DNA of 38,221 bases from a virus: positions 1 through 38,221 of IMG/VR virus record IMGVR_UViG_3300033142_000225; one strand, 5' to 3'. Position numbers and translations under genes: made by a program. This document shows positions 6,089-13,556 of the stretch, in pieces (position 1 is the first letter of the stretch; each line of letters opens with the position of its first letter). A model generated the notes under the pieces. The model searched no databases. It was not told where the DNA came from and worked only from the letters and a program-made list of their open reading frames with translations.

Positions 6089-6378
6089 TGGCCGATAAAA
6101 GTAAAATGAAATGTAATGTCGTTACTAAAAGCGACAGAGCTGGAAAAAAGAAAATGGTTAAGGCTTGTTCTGGAGGAAAAGAAAAGCTTATACATTTTGG
6201 GGCAAAAGGCTACGGTCATAATTATTCTGCTGCTGCTCGTAAATCTTTTCGGGCTAGACATAAATGTTCAACGGCAACTTCAAAACTTACCGCTAGGTAT
6301 TGGTCTTGTAAAAAATTATGGGCCGGAAAAGGGGGGTCAACCAAATCATCTCCTAAAAATATTAAAGGAAAATATTAG
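6088..6378 (+). CDS. Small basic protein with HFGAKG...ARH signature, 96 aa
   Basis: TAATG coupled. It contains KSDRAGKKKMVKAC, EKLIHFGAKGYGHNYS, AARKSFRARHKC and LTARYWSCKKLWAG. The order KSxxxGKK - HFGAKG - FRARHKC - YWxCxxLW recalls a family (DUF5754-like) shared by tailed phages and giant viruses, here with several Cys and His that could bind zinc. Its C-terminus is GKGGSTKSSPKNIKGKY, Lys/Gly-rich. The biochemical role is unknown. It closes the first part of the basic-protein cluster. Confidence 0.7.
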   Translation: MADKSKMKCNVVTKSDRAGKKKMVKACSGGKEKLIHFGAKGYGHNYSAAARKSFRARHKCSTATSKLTARYWSCKKLWAGKGGSTKSSPKNIKGKY

Positions 6379-6386
6379 TATCTTTG
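6379..6386 (+). promoter_or_regulatory. Promoter -7 element (TATCTTTG)
   Basis: An exact TAnnTTTG match starts directly after the stop at 6378, 22 bases before the ATG at 6409. No -33 TTG at 17-23 bases. It probably starts a new unit for the rest of the small genes and the virion surface genes. Confidence 0.6.
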
Positions 6387-6408
6387 TAGTCAACAAAAAG
6401 ACACAAAG

Positions 6409-6564
6409 ATGAAAAAGCAAGGTTACAATGCTCGTTTAGACGATTCTTTAGGAGCGAAGCACGGAAAAAAGTCTCAAAACTATAAGGCTAGAAGAGATGA
6501 ATCTAAAGGTATGATGAAGTACTTTGGGGAGCATCCTTACTCTAGTGATAAAGATATGAGCTAG
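6409..6564 (+). CDS. Small charged phage protein, 51 aa
   Basis: MKKQGYNARLDDSLGAKHGK with RRDESKGMMKYFG and HPYSSDKDMS. The GYNxRLDxSLG...SRRDESKGM...HPYSS order is one I recall from many small proteins of marine phages. It is soluble and carries both charges. It starts 22 bases after a TATCTTTG element. The function is unknown; it is often found next to virion genes. Confidence 0.7.
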   Translation: MKKQGYNARLDDSLGAKHGKKSQNYKARRDESKGMMKYFGEHPYSSDKDMS

Positions 6565-6567
6565 CAG

Positions 6568-6732
6568 ATGGCTAAAGATAAAAATTTTATTCAAAAAGTT
6601 TTTCAAGGAGCTAAAAAAAGAGGCACTCTAGGGGATTGTACTGGAAAAAAATACGGAAGTAAAAGTTGCCCGGTAGGATCAAAAAAATATAATTTCGCTA
6701 AAACAATGCGAAAAATAAATAAGTCTAAATGA
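6568..6732 (+). CDS. Small lysine-rich protein with two Cys, 54 aa
   Basis: The start is three bases after the previous stop, and the TGA overlaps the next ATG. MAKDKNFIQKVFQGAKKRGT is followed by LGDCTGKKYGSKSCPVGSKK. Two Cys ten residues apart flank GKKYGSKS. The basic charge and repeated neighbours suggest the same class as the genes at 4768-6378. No specific function is visible. Confidence 0.6.
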   Translation: MAKDKNFIQKVFQGAKKRGTLGDCTGKKYGSKSCPVGSKKYNFAKTMRKINKSK

Positions 6733-6827
6733 TTAAAAACATTAAATGTACGTGGAATAAAATAATTTTATTCTTAACTTTTTCTTTATCTGAGTGCGAA
6801 GATGGTAAATGTAAATGTAAAAAATGA
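6729..6827 (+). CDS. Tiny putative lipoprotein, 32 aa
   Basis: ATGA overlap on both sides. MIKNIKCTWNKIILFLTFSL followed by SECEDGKCKCKK has a basic start, a short hydrophobic core and a Cys in a lipobox-like context (LSEC). If cleaved it would leave a 10-residue Cys/Lys lipopeptide in the outer or inner membrane. The residue before the Cys is Glu, unusual for signal peptidase II. It could be a small envelope or lysis peptide, or a coupling frame only. Confidence 0.5.
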   Translation: MIKNIKCTWNKIILFLTFSLSECEDGKCKCKK

Positions 6828-6970
6828 AGTCAAAAGGATTTGGGGATACTGTAGCTAAGTTTACTAGGGCCACTAAAATAGATAAAGTCGTGAAGACTGT
6901 TCTTCCTGGAGGCTGCGGATGTGACGATAGACGTGACACTTTAAATAGAATGTTTCCTTATAAAAAATAA
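6824..6970 (+). CDS. Small protein with CGCDxRR...LFPY-type C-terminus, 48 aa
   Basis: MKSKGFGDTVAKFTRATKID leads to GGCGCDDRRDTLNRMFPYKK. The pattern (KGxGDTxAKxTxATxIDKxVK...CGCDxRxxxLNxxFPYK) is one I know from small conserved proteins of Bacteroidetes phages, typically encoded near virion genes. The CGCD motif may bind a metal. No role is established. Confidence 0.7.
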   Translation: MKSKGFGDTVAKFTRATKIDKVVKTVLPGGCGCDDRRDTLNRMFPYKK

Positions 6971-6976
6971 ATAATT

Positions 6977-7489
6977 ATGGCATACCAAAAATTACAAGCT
7001 GGCAGAGCATGGTCAGTTTATCCTAGTGACAATACAAACATACCTGATATTAGTACGTCAGGACCTACAGGAACTACTGATGCAGTAGGGGCTGGGAGTT
7101 TACTTCTTATTGATAATAATAGAACTGGAACAGATACATCAGATCCAGCTACTCTATCTTTTACTTTAAGTGGTTTAAAGCCAGGGATGATAATAATCAA
7201 CACTAGCACGGGTACTCAATCAGAGTTAGTTTCTGTTGTTAACGGAACTACATTACAAGTTAAAGATGCTATATTTGCAGCTCAACCAGCAGGATATTCT
7301 ATTTACGGGGGTGTTCAAGGAGGAGCTGTTTTATATATAGGAGCTGGAGGAGATTTAAGAGTAACTACCGTAGGTGGTGATGATCTTACATTTGTAGGTG
7401 TAAATACCGGGACATTCTTTCCTGTTCAAGTTTTAAAAGTATGGGCTACAGGAGGAACTACAGCTACTAACATAGTTGCGCTCTGGTAA
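6977..7489 (+). CDS. Virion surface protein, spike-base/decoration type, 170 aa
   Basis: MAYQKLQAGRAWSVYPSDNT begins the protein. The family often starts MAYQKLQ...xVxPSDxxxIP and occurs in many marine phages. The middle is beta-rich (SLLLIDNNRTGTDTSDPATL, QSELVSVVNGTTLQVKDAIF) and the end reads FFPVQVLKVWATGGTTATNIVALW. This ending (PVQVxxVxATGTTAxxIxALW) is close to the spike base protein of the Rhodobacter gene transfer agent, so a capsid spike or decoration role is likely. No enzyme motif. Confidence 0.65.
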   Translation: MAYQKLQAGRAWSVYPSDNTNIPDISTSGPTGTTDAVGAGSLLLIDNNRTGTDTSDPATLSFTLSGLKPGMIIINTSTGTQSELVSVVNGTTLQVKDAIFAAQPAGYSIYGGVQGGAVLYIGAGGDLRVTTVGGDDLTFVGVNTGTFFPVQVLKVWATGGTTATNIVALW

Positions 7490-7513
7490 TTGCAATAATT
7501 ACAAACATATAAT

Positions 7514-7585
7514 ATGCCTAGTTTGATAGCGATAGCAAATTTTATTGGATTCGATCAACCTGAAGGGACTGCTGCGCCTGTCGGT
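7514..7585 (+). repeat. Virion-anchor module, copy 1
   Basis: These first 24 codons of the lectin-like fibre are repeated at 9191-9259; 18 of the first 20 residues are identical (differences L/F and D/N), and most codons match at DNA level. Confidence 0.85.
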
Positions 7586-8857
7586 AGTCTAATATTTGAA
7601 CCTGCAAGTTCAGTAGCATCAGGACAAATTAATGCTAATAAACCGCTTGACCAAAACTTTACTTTTACAAGAGCATCAACAGCTACGTTTTTAGGTAGTA
7701 ACAATTTATTACAAACAGCGGCTTCTGGAGTGCCAAGAATAGATTATGTTGGAGACAGTTCAGGACACATCTTACTTGAACCGTCAAGAACAAATGTATT
7801 TCAACAAAGTAACAATTTAGTCAATAATACTTGGTGGGCTGAAGTAAACGGTGTAAGTATTACAAGTTCAGATAAAAACATTACAAGTCCAACAGGTGCG
7901 GGTAATGATGCTTGGACATTGACAACAGATAGTGGTGGAAGTCTAAAGAAAGTAGGTGTACGGATGAGAAACAATGGTACAAACAATCACACAATACCTG
8001 CATCTACAAGCAAAGCTATGTCAATATTTGTTAAGAAATCAAGTTATGATTTTATATATTTTAATTCTAAAAGTTTTCAGTCAGATATGAATGGAGATAC
8101 TTGGTTTAACATATCAAACGGTACTTTAGGCACAATAAGTTCAAATCACACATCAACAAAAATAGAAGATTATGGTAATGGATGGTATCGTTTAAGTGCT
8201 GCAGTCACGGCTCCTGCAAGTCCGACAGATAATGTAGGGCAATTTTCTTGGAACGTTGCAAACTCAGATGGTGGTACAAGTGTAATTGAAGACGGAACAA
8301 GCACATCGTTTTGGTATGGTGGTCAGATTGAGGTTGGAAAATATGGGACAAGTTATATTGAAACAGGTAGTGCAGATGTTACAAGAGTAACAGAAACAGC
8401 TTCAGGTGCAGGTAATTCAACCTTATTTAACGATTCAGAAGGGGTGTTGTTTGCGGAGATTAGTGGGTTTGTTGATACTGATAATTATCGTATGATTTCA
8501 ATAAATGCAGGAAATTCATCAAACACTTTATTTGTAGGATTAAGAAATGACACAGGTAATGTATATTTTTTCTTAATAAGTAATGGTAGTACTCAAGCAA
8601 GTTATATTAGTAATGTAAATGCTACAAATACAAATGTAAAATTAGCAGTTAAGTACAAGGAAAATGATGTTTCTTTTTATGTAAATGGCTCTAAATTATA
8701 TCAAGATACCTCTGCAACAATGATTTCAGGATTAAATCAATTAGATTGTAATTATGGAAACCCAAGTAGTAATTTTCCTTTCTATGGAAAAATAAAACAA
8801 ATAAAAGTATTTAACACTGCATTAACAGACGCAGAATTAGCATCATTAACAACATAA
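7514..8857 (+). CDS. Tail fibre/adhesin with lectin-like C-terminal domain
   Basis: The 447 residues show three parts. Residues 1-26 (MPSLIAIANFIGFDQPEGTA and on) form a short module also present at 9191. Residues 40-95 carry FTFTRASTATF and PRIDYVGDSSGHILLEPSRT, a signature of many marine-phage fibres. A carbohydrate-binding-like middle holds YGNGWYRLSAAV and WYGGQIEVGKYGTSYIET, and a concanavalin/LamG-like domain (about 305-447) holds AVKYKENDVSFYVNGSKLY and GKIKQIKVFNTALTDAELAS. It probably binds host surface glycans. The N-terminal segment would anchor it to the virion. Confidence 0.75.
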   Translation: MPSLIAIANFIGFDQPEGTAAPVGSLIFEPASSVASGQINANKPLDQNFTFTRASTATFLGSNNLLQTAASGVPRIDYVGDSSGHILLEPSRTNVFQQSNNLVNNTWWAEVNGVSITSSDKNITSPTGAGNDAWTLTTDSGGSLKKVGVRMRNNGTNNHTIPASTSKAMSIFVKKSSYDFIYFNSKSFQSDMNGDTWFNISNGTLGTISSNHTSTKIEDYGNGWYRLSAAVTAPASPTDNVGQFSWNVANSDGGTSVIEDGTSTSFWYGGQIEVGKYGTSYIETGSADVTRVTETASGAGNSTLFNDSEGVLFAEISGFVDTDNYRMISINAGNSSNTLFVGLRNDTGNVYFFLISNGSTQASYISNVNATNTNVKLAVKYKENDVSFYVNGSKLYQDTSATMISGLNQLDCNYGNPSSNFPFYGKIKQIKVFNTALTDAELASLTT

Positions 8858-8858
8858 T

Positions 8859-9182
8859 ATGGCAACTTTATTTAAGAAATACGAATTTGATTCAGAGGAA
8901 AAAGTACAGTCTAAGATAGACGCTCTGCCACACGTTCAAGATGAAGATGGTAACGATGTACCAAACCACAAACATGCTATAGTTAAACTAGGTTATCTGT
9001 GGACAACAGAACCCACATACAATGAAGAAGGAGAAGTAGAAACAGAAGGAGTGCGTAGTACTAAATACTCAGTAGACGTACTTTGGAATGATCTAGAAAC
9101 CTCCCCTTATGGTTGGGCGTCTAAAGAAATAGAAGTAGTAGGAAACGGAGTCCATACATTTGCAGGACATAATTTTAGTTAA
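8859..9182 (+). CDS. Conserved acidic phage protein, 107 aa
   Basis: MATLFKKYEFDSEEKVQSKI, LPHVQDEDGNDVPNHKHAIV, and ending VGNGVHTFAGHNFS. It is acidic, without membrane segment or Cys. The arrangement KYEF...ALPH...HKHxIVxLG...KYxVDVxW...GNGVHTFxG is shared, from memory, with proteins located among fibre genes of marine phages. One base separates it from the fibre gene upstream. It may be a fibre assembly factor or minor virion protein; this is inference from position. Confidence 0.6.
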   Translation: MATLFKKYEFDSEEKVQSKIDALPHVQDEDGNDVPNHKHAIVKLGYLWTTEPTYNEEGEVETEGVRSTKYSVDVLWNDLETSPYGWASKEIEVVGNGVHTFAGHNFS

Positions 9183-9190
9183 TATGTAAT

Positions 9191-9259
9191 ATGCCTAGTT
9201 TTATAGCGATAGCGAATTTCATTGGATTCAATCAGCCTGAAGGGACTGCGCCCATCGGT
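9191..9259 (+). repeat. Virion-anchor module, copy 2
   Basis: Second copy of the module at 7514-7585, one codon shorter (TAP instead of TAAP). The copies flank the lectin-like fibre body and the 107-aa gene, so recombination between them could delete or swap that segment. Confidence 0.8.
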
Positions 9260-9349
9260 ATTAAAGATATAGTAACTGAATTAGGTTTGCAGATGATTAC
9301 GGAAGATGGAACGGGATTACCTAACGAAGACATGATAACAGAACAATAA
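9191..9349 (+). CDS. Short protein made of the duplicated anchor module, 52 aa
   Basis: MPSFIAIANFIGFNQPEGTA repeats the N-terminus of the 447-aa fibre. It is followed by PIGIKDIVTELGLQMITEDG and TGLPNEDMITEQ, an acidic tail unrelated to that fibre. The frame is intact from ATG to TAA. It could be a true small virion protein, the anchor part of a fibre that has lost its distal domain, or the recipient stub left by module exchange. DNA similarity to 7514-7585 shows recent duplication. Confidence 0.7.
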   Translation: MPSFIAIANFIGFNQPEGTAPIGIKDIVTELGLQMITEDGTGLPNEDMITEQ

Positions 9350-9373
9350 TAATAAAAAATACAAGAAAATAAA

Positions 9374-11206
9374 ATGGCAGTAAAATTTTCTCAATTCACA
9401 AACGCAACAGACGCGGCTACTATAGATAAGGTAGTGGGGTATAAGGTTGCTGGAGACTTAAATGTTCAAATACCTCCCTTAAATTTAGATACAACTTATG
9501 CTATGACTACAGCAGATGGTGTATCTCCTGTTTTAACTCTTACTGGAACTAAACCAGGGAGTACAGCGGCAAATAGCGGAATAGCTTTTTCTGGTACAGG
9601 AGCGATAACTGTAACAGGAACGGCGGCAACAAATGATATAGTAATATCAGCACCCGGAGCAGTAGTTGAGAGCGGGACACCTACAATTGGAAATATTCCT
9701 TTATTTACATCAGCTAACGCTATAGGAGATTCAATAGTTAGTCAAAGCACTCAGTCTGCCATCACTTTAAACGTAGGCTCGGGTTTTATTCCAGCAACTC
9801 CAAGTAGTGGATCTGTTTCGCTTCCTATTTCACTTTCCTCTAATCCTTTTGGGACTGGAGCAAATGATCTTTCTCAGTTTTATGTAGATTTTGGTAGTCA
9901 AGCTCAAGCGGATATTTTCAGAAATGCTACAGGGTGGCCTGCATTTACTCCTCCTTATAATACAAATTCAACGGATATAACTTTTACTTTTACGTTTTCT
10001 GGAGGAGGAACATTAACCTTTACTCAGCCTGCGGGTCAAAATGCAGCCAATGGCGCATCTACTATACGTATAGGTTATTGTCCTAACTGTTCAGGAGGTG
10101 GTCTAAATGGGACTCAATTAGTTTATGTTTCAGGTTCTGGATCAATTTCTTCTGGAGATACTGTCGATTTAATCACCGCAAGTACTTCGGTTTCTATAGG
10201 TGGCCAACTTAGTATGGCTACTAATAAAATAACAAACGTAGTTGATCCAACAGGCGCTCAAGATGCCGCAACAAAATCTTATGTAGATGCTTCAGGTGAC
10301 ACGTACACATTAAACGCTGGCACTAAAGCAGGATCTAGTGTTCCTTTAAATTTAGATGCGGCTGCAGGAACAGACTCTACTGTTAGTTTAACAGAAGGAA
10401 CCGGTATAACGCTAACTAGAACATCAGCTACAGAAATAACAATAGATAATGATGGAGCTACAACCTTTAATGGGCTAGGCGGAGGATTAGCATTTTATGC
10501 TGCTGCAGGTGGACAGGCAACAAAACAGATAACTAGTGATGCAAATCTTGTTGTTGATTCAAATTTAAATATAGGTATTGGAACTCCTTCTCCTCAATAT
10601 AGCGTAGATATTCATGAGAATGCTAGTGATCCGACTTTAAACTTACGTGCGAATTCGAGCACTAACGAGTTGCAATTTAGCGCTAGTCAAACCTTAGGTA
10701 ATCCTTCTATTATTAATTCTACTACAACTGACTTAAATATTCAAGGAGGTGGCTCTAACATACTTACGTTAGGAGTTAATAATGATCCGGGATCTGCGAT
10801 ATTAGGTCAGTATGGACAAGGTACTAAAACAGGTACAGCCGCATATAATTTAGCGGTAAATAATGTCGGAAAAATAATAGAGGTTGCTGCTGGAGGTTCA
10901 CTACAAACTCAGACAGTTTCAGTTGGAGGAAGCGTCGGTGTTATATTAGACACTTTATATGTTTTAACTTCTCCGAGTTCAGTTTTCTTAGACCTACCTA
11001 GTAACCCAAGTGATGGAGATTCTTTTAGTATCGCTAATCAAGGTGTAGCTTCTGGAGGAAATGTTAGTAATGTAATTCAGCAAGCCGCTTCAAACGAACC
11101 TATAATGGGCTCTTCATCTAACCTTACAATAAATAACGCTAACGCTTCGTTTGATCTTGTTTATAGTTCAGGAACTAATGGATGGACAATAGTTGGAGCT
11201 TCTTAA
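9374..11206 (+). CDS. Large tail fibre/virion surface protein, 610 aa
   Basis: A Thr/Ser/Gly-rich, repetitive beta protein starting MAVKFSQFTNATDAATIDKV. It contains DPTGAQDAATKSYVDASGDT (about 292-311), the G-AQD-AATKSYVD segment found in many phage fibres, then YTLNAGTKAGSSVPLNLDAA repeats and a C-terminal part (SSPSSVFLDLPSNPSDGDSF and on) ending GTNGWTIVGAS. A CPNC motif lies near 236. No peptidase motif is seen. It probably forms part of a fibre or head spike; homologues in marine phages are common and variable. The exact position in the virion is unknown. Confidence 0.7.
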   Translation: MAVKFSQFTNATDAATIDKVVGYKVAGDLNVQIPPLNLDTTYAMTTADGVSPVLTLTGTKPGSTAANSGIAFSGTGAITVTGTAATNDIVISAPGAVVESGTPTIGNIPLFTSANAIGDSIVSQSTQSAITLNVGSGFIPATPSSGSVSLPISLSSNPFGTGANDLSQFYVDFGSQAQADIFRNATGWPAFTPPYNTNSTDITFTFTFSGGGTLTFTQPAGQNAANGASTIRIGYCPNCSGGGLNGTQLVYVSGSGSISSGDTVDLITASTSVSIGGQLSMATNKITNVVDPTGAQDAATKSYVDASGDTYTLNAGTKAGSSVPLNLDAAAGTDSTVSLTEGTGITLTRTSATEITIDNDGATTFNGLGGGLAFYAAAGGQATKQITSDANLVVDSNLNIGIGTPSPQYSVDIHENASDPTLNLRANSSTNELQFSASQTLGNPSIINSTTTDLNIQGGGSNILTLGVNNDPGSAILGQYGQGTKTGTAAYNLAVNNVGKIIEVAAGGSLQTQTVSVGGSVGVILDTLYVLTSPSSVFLDLPSNPSDGDSFSIANQGVASGGNVSNVIQQAASNEPIMGSSSNLTINNANASFDLVYSSGTNGWTIVGAS

Positions 11207-11222
11207 TAAATAAATAAATAAA
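11207..11222 (+). repeat. Tetranucleotide AAAT repeat before an adhesin gene
   Basis: Four tandem copies of a TAAA/AAAT unit lie between the fibre stop and the ATG at 11224. Copy-number change would alter the leader length of the glycine-rich adhesin. Confidence 0.5.
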
Positions 11223-11223
11223 T

Positions 11224-12186
11224 ATGAGCAATTTTACAGATTTTTTTCCCGCAGCTGAAGGCGGAGGCGGAGGAGCAATACCTGATCTAGTAGGTTTAGA
11301 ATATTTAATTTTAAGTGGAGGTGGCGCTGGCGGCGGCATATCTGGAGCAACTTACGGCGGCGGCGGCGGCGGTGGCGGTACATTGCTTAATGATTATTTT
11401 TACGCCAATAAAGACACTACTATACCAGTATTAGTAGGAGCTGGGGGAGCTTACTCAGGGGGAACTACCACGCCTGGTGGAAATTCTGAAATAGGAGTAG
11501 ATGTTAATAAAGTAACAATACTAGGCGGCGGCGGCGGAACATATAGCACAACGCCTACTACTGGAGGTACTTGCCTTGGAGGAAGAGGTGTGACCTCAGG
11601 TACAGGAAATACTCCGGGAGATATGGGATATGGTTTTAACCAAAAAGGCAAACAATTAGCAAGACTAAACGATACAGATTTAATTATAGCTGACACATCT
11701 ATAAATCAAACAACAGAGGCGTATCTTAATGGCCTTGTGGTTGGTAGAAGTGGTGGTGGAGCTGCAGGTTTAGGCGGCCCGGGCGTAAGTACAGGTAATT
11801 GGCAAACCGGCGGAACAGGAGGTATTGGATTAGACCCAACTACTGTAACATCTAGCTTTTTAACACAAGCTGAATTGCAAACAGAACTCATAGGCGAGGT
11901 AACCACCGGTATTTCTTACATAGGTGGCGGCGGCACGGGATATGGTGCAGTTGCAACTAATCCAAGAGCAAACCCGCCTGGAGGATGTGGTAGAGACACT
12001 GTAGATGCTTTAGCTAATACAGGCGGCGGCGGCGGCGGCCTCTCAAGTGGAGGATCAGGTTTTACTATGATTAGAGTTTTAACATCTCAATCTGTAACAA
12101 CTACAGGAACGCCCAGTACATATACTCAAGGAGCATATACAATATATGTATGGAAAAACACAGGTTCAATAACAATAAATTCTTAA
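11224..12186 (+). CDS. Glycine-rich tail adhesin, copy 1 (320 aa)
   Basis: MSNFTDFFPAAEGGGGGAIP starts a protein dominated by polyglycine runs (45-52, 101-105, 234-237, 267-272) between short beta segments such as LVGLEYLILSGGGAGGG and the C-terminal YTIYVWKNTGSITINS. This is like the polyglycine-sandwich adhesins of T-even-type phages (gp38) and the glycine-rich domain family of phage fibres. The ends match the paralogue at 12584, while residues about 122-180 differ strongly. GGC/GGA codon runs form trinucleotide repeats. The role is probably receptor recognition at the fibre tip. Confidence 0.75.
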   Translation: MSNFTDFFPAAEGGGGGAIPDLVGLEYLILSGGGAGGGISGATYGGGGGGGGTLLNDYFYANKDTTIPVLVGAGGAYSGGTTTPGGNSEIGVDVNKVTILGGGGGTYSTTPTTGGTCLGGRGVTSGTGNTPGDMGYGFNQKGKQLARLNDTDLIIADTSINQTTEAYLNGLVVGRSGGGAAGLGGPGVSTGNWQTGGTGGIGLDPTTVTSSFLTQAELQTELIGEVTTGISYIGGGGTGYGAVATNPRANPPGGCGRDTVDALANTGGGGGGLSSGGSGFTMIRVLTSQSVTTTGTPSTYTQGAYTIYVWKNTGSITINS

Positions 12187-12204
12187 ACAATAAATTATTA
12201 AATT

Positions 12205-12573
12205 ATGGCGCATTTCGCACAATTAGACCAAAATAATAAAGTAATAAACGTTATCGTGGTAAGTAATCAGGATACGGCTAATGGTCCTGGAACAGAAGAA
12301 GAAAACGGCCTTGCTTTTTTAGAGCATATTATGCCAAACATAGTTTTTAAACAAACATCTTATAATGGTAATTTTAGAAAACAATACGCAGGAATAGGAG
12401 GTACATACATAGAATCTATAGATTCTTTTGCATCCCCACAACCTTATGAAAGTTGGACGCTAAATGAAACTACAGGAGATTGGGATCCTCCAATTCCTAA
12501 GCCCGAGGGGAATTACGAGTGGAATGAAGAAACTCAAGAATGGGTAGAAGAGAACGAAATTCCTAATGAATAA
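12205..12573 (+). CDS. Conserved virion-associated protein, 122 aa
   Basis: MAHFAQLDQNNKVINVIVVS, then NGLAFLEHIMPNIVFKQTSY, NGNFRKQYAGIGGTYIESID and ENYEW-type acidic C-terminus with EWNEETQEWVEENEIPNE. The order MAHFAxLDxNNxVxxVIVV...QTSYNGNxRKxYAGIGxTY...W...PPIPxPE is a well-known conserved protein of cyanophages and other marine phages, usually near fibre genes and of unknown function. It sits between two paralogous adhesins, which suggests the block duplicated around it or that it helps fibre assembly. Confidence 0.75.
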   Translation: MAHFAQLDQNNKVINVIVVSNQDTANGPGTEEENGLAFLEHIMPNIVFKQTSYNGNFRKQYAGIGGTYIESIDSFASPQPYESWTLNETTGDWDPPIPKPEGNYEWNEETQEWVEENEIPNE

Positions 12574-12583
12574 ATAAATATAT

Positions 12584-13552
12584 ATGAGTAATTTTACAGA
12601 CTTCTTTCCTGCTGGCGGTGGAGCTGGCGGCGGTGCAATACCTGACTTAGTAGGTTTAGAGTATTTAATTCTAAGTGGAGGTGGCGCTGGCGGAGGTATA
12701 CCTGCAGCAAGTTATGGCGGCGGAGGCGGCGGCGGTGGAACGTACGATAATAATTATTTTTACACAGTAAAAGATGTTGTCACTCCTGTTGTAGTAGGCG
12801 CCGGAGGGGCTTGGGCGTCGGGAGCTACGACTCCTGGAGGAAGTGCCACAATAGGGTCTGGAATTAATCAAGCAGTTATCTTAGGTGGTGGAGGCGGAAC
12901 ATATAACTCAACGCCTACTACTGGAGGAACGTGCTCAGGCGGAAGGGGAAGGACAAGCAGTGGAACTACTACATCCAGCATAGGAAATGCTTTTGATGTA
13001 AGGGGTAGAGCGTTTGGATCTCTAGATGATGCCGCTATAATAGCAAGCCAAGCATTTATAAATAAATATACACAAGCATACAGGACTGGATCCCTTGGAG
13101 GAGCTTCTGCTGTTGGTGGCGCAGGTTTAGGGGGAGTTGGTCAGAACTTAGGAACTTATTGGCAACGTGGCGGAACAGGAGGTATTGGTGTTGATCCAAC
13201 ATCAGTAAATCCATCTTATGATTTTCTAACTCAAGCAGAGCTTCAAACAGAATTGATAGGTGAAGTTACTAATGGCATTACTTATATAGGTGGTGGAGGC
13301 ACTGGATATGGTGCGTCTATAACATTCCCAAGAGCAGACCCACCCGGAGGATGCGGTAGGGATACTGTAAATGCCTTAGCTAATACAGGTGGTGGAGGCG
13401 GAGGTCTCTCGAGTGGTGGCTCAGGCTTCACTATGATTAAAGTTCCAAACTCATTATCTGTAACAACTACAGGAACGCCTAGTACCTATGTTAGGACCTC
13501 GTTTACAATTTACGTGTGGAAAAACACGGGTTCGATAATAATAAATTCTTAA
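12584..13552 (+). CDS. Glycine-rich tail adhesin, copy 2 (322 aa)
   Basis: Paralogue of the protein at 11224. The N-terminal 50 residues (MSNFTDFFPAGGGAGGGAIP...) and the C-terminal 100 residues (LTQAELQTELIGEVTNGITY, then PGGCGRDTVNALANTGGGGG) are nearly the same, while the centre (about 122-185: RTSSGTTTSSIGNAFDVRGR and on) is different in sequence. The polyglycine-sandwich layout is kept. The two copies probably give two receptor specificities or hetero-oligomeric tips. The DNA repeats could recombine across the 122-aa gene in between. Confidence 0.75.
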   Translation: MSNFTDFFPAGGGAGGGAIPDLVGLEYLILSGGGAGGGIPAASYGGGGGGGGTYDNNYFYTVKDVVTPVVVGAGGAWASGATTPGGSATIGSGINQAVILGGGGGTYNSTPTTGGTCSGGRGRTSSGTTTSSIGNAFDVRGRAFGSLDDAAIIASQAFINKYTQAYRTGSLGGASAVGGAGLGGVGQNLGTYWQRGGTGGIGVDPTSVNPSYDFLTQAELQTELIGEVTNGITYIGGGGTGYGASITFPRADPPGGCGRDTVNALANTGGGGGGLSSGGSGFTMIKVPNSLSVTTTGTPSTYVRTSFTIYVWKNTGSIIINS

Positions 13553-13556
13553 AATA

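Noticed and set aside
6116-6412. 98-codon frame in another phase
   Set aside because: Shadow of the HFGAKG protein at 6088, which has the conserved motifs and the TAATG-coupled start.
6742-6939. Minus-strand 65-codon frame
   Set aside because: Lies opposite two overlapping small genes with recognisable ends (lipoprotein-like peptide and CGCD protein); a shadow frame.
11224-13552. Diversity-generating retroelement or CRISPR explanation for the repeated adhesins
   Set aside because: No reverse transcriptase or template repeat is visible, differences are not confined to A positions, and the repeats are codon runs within genes, not spaced direct repeats.
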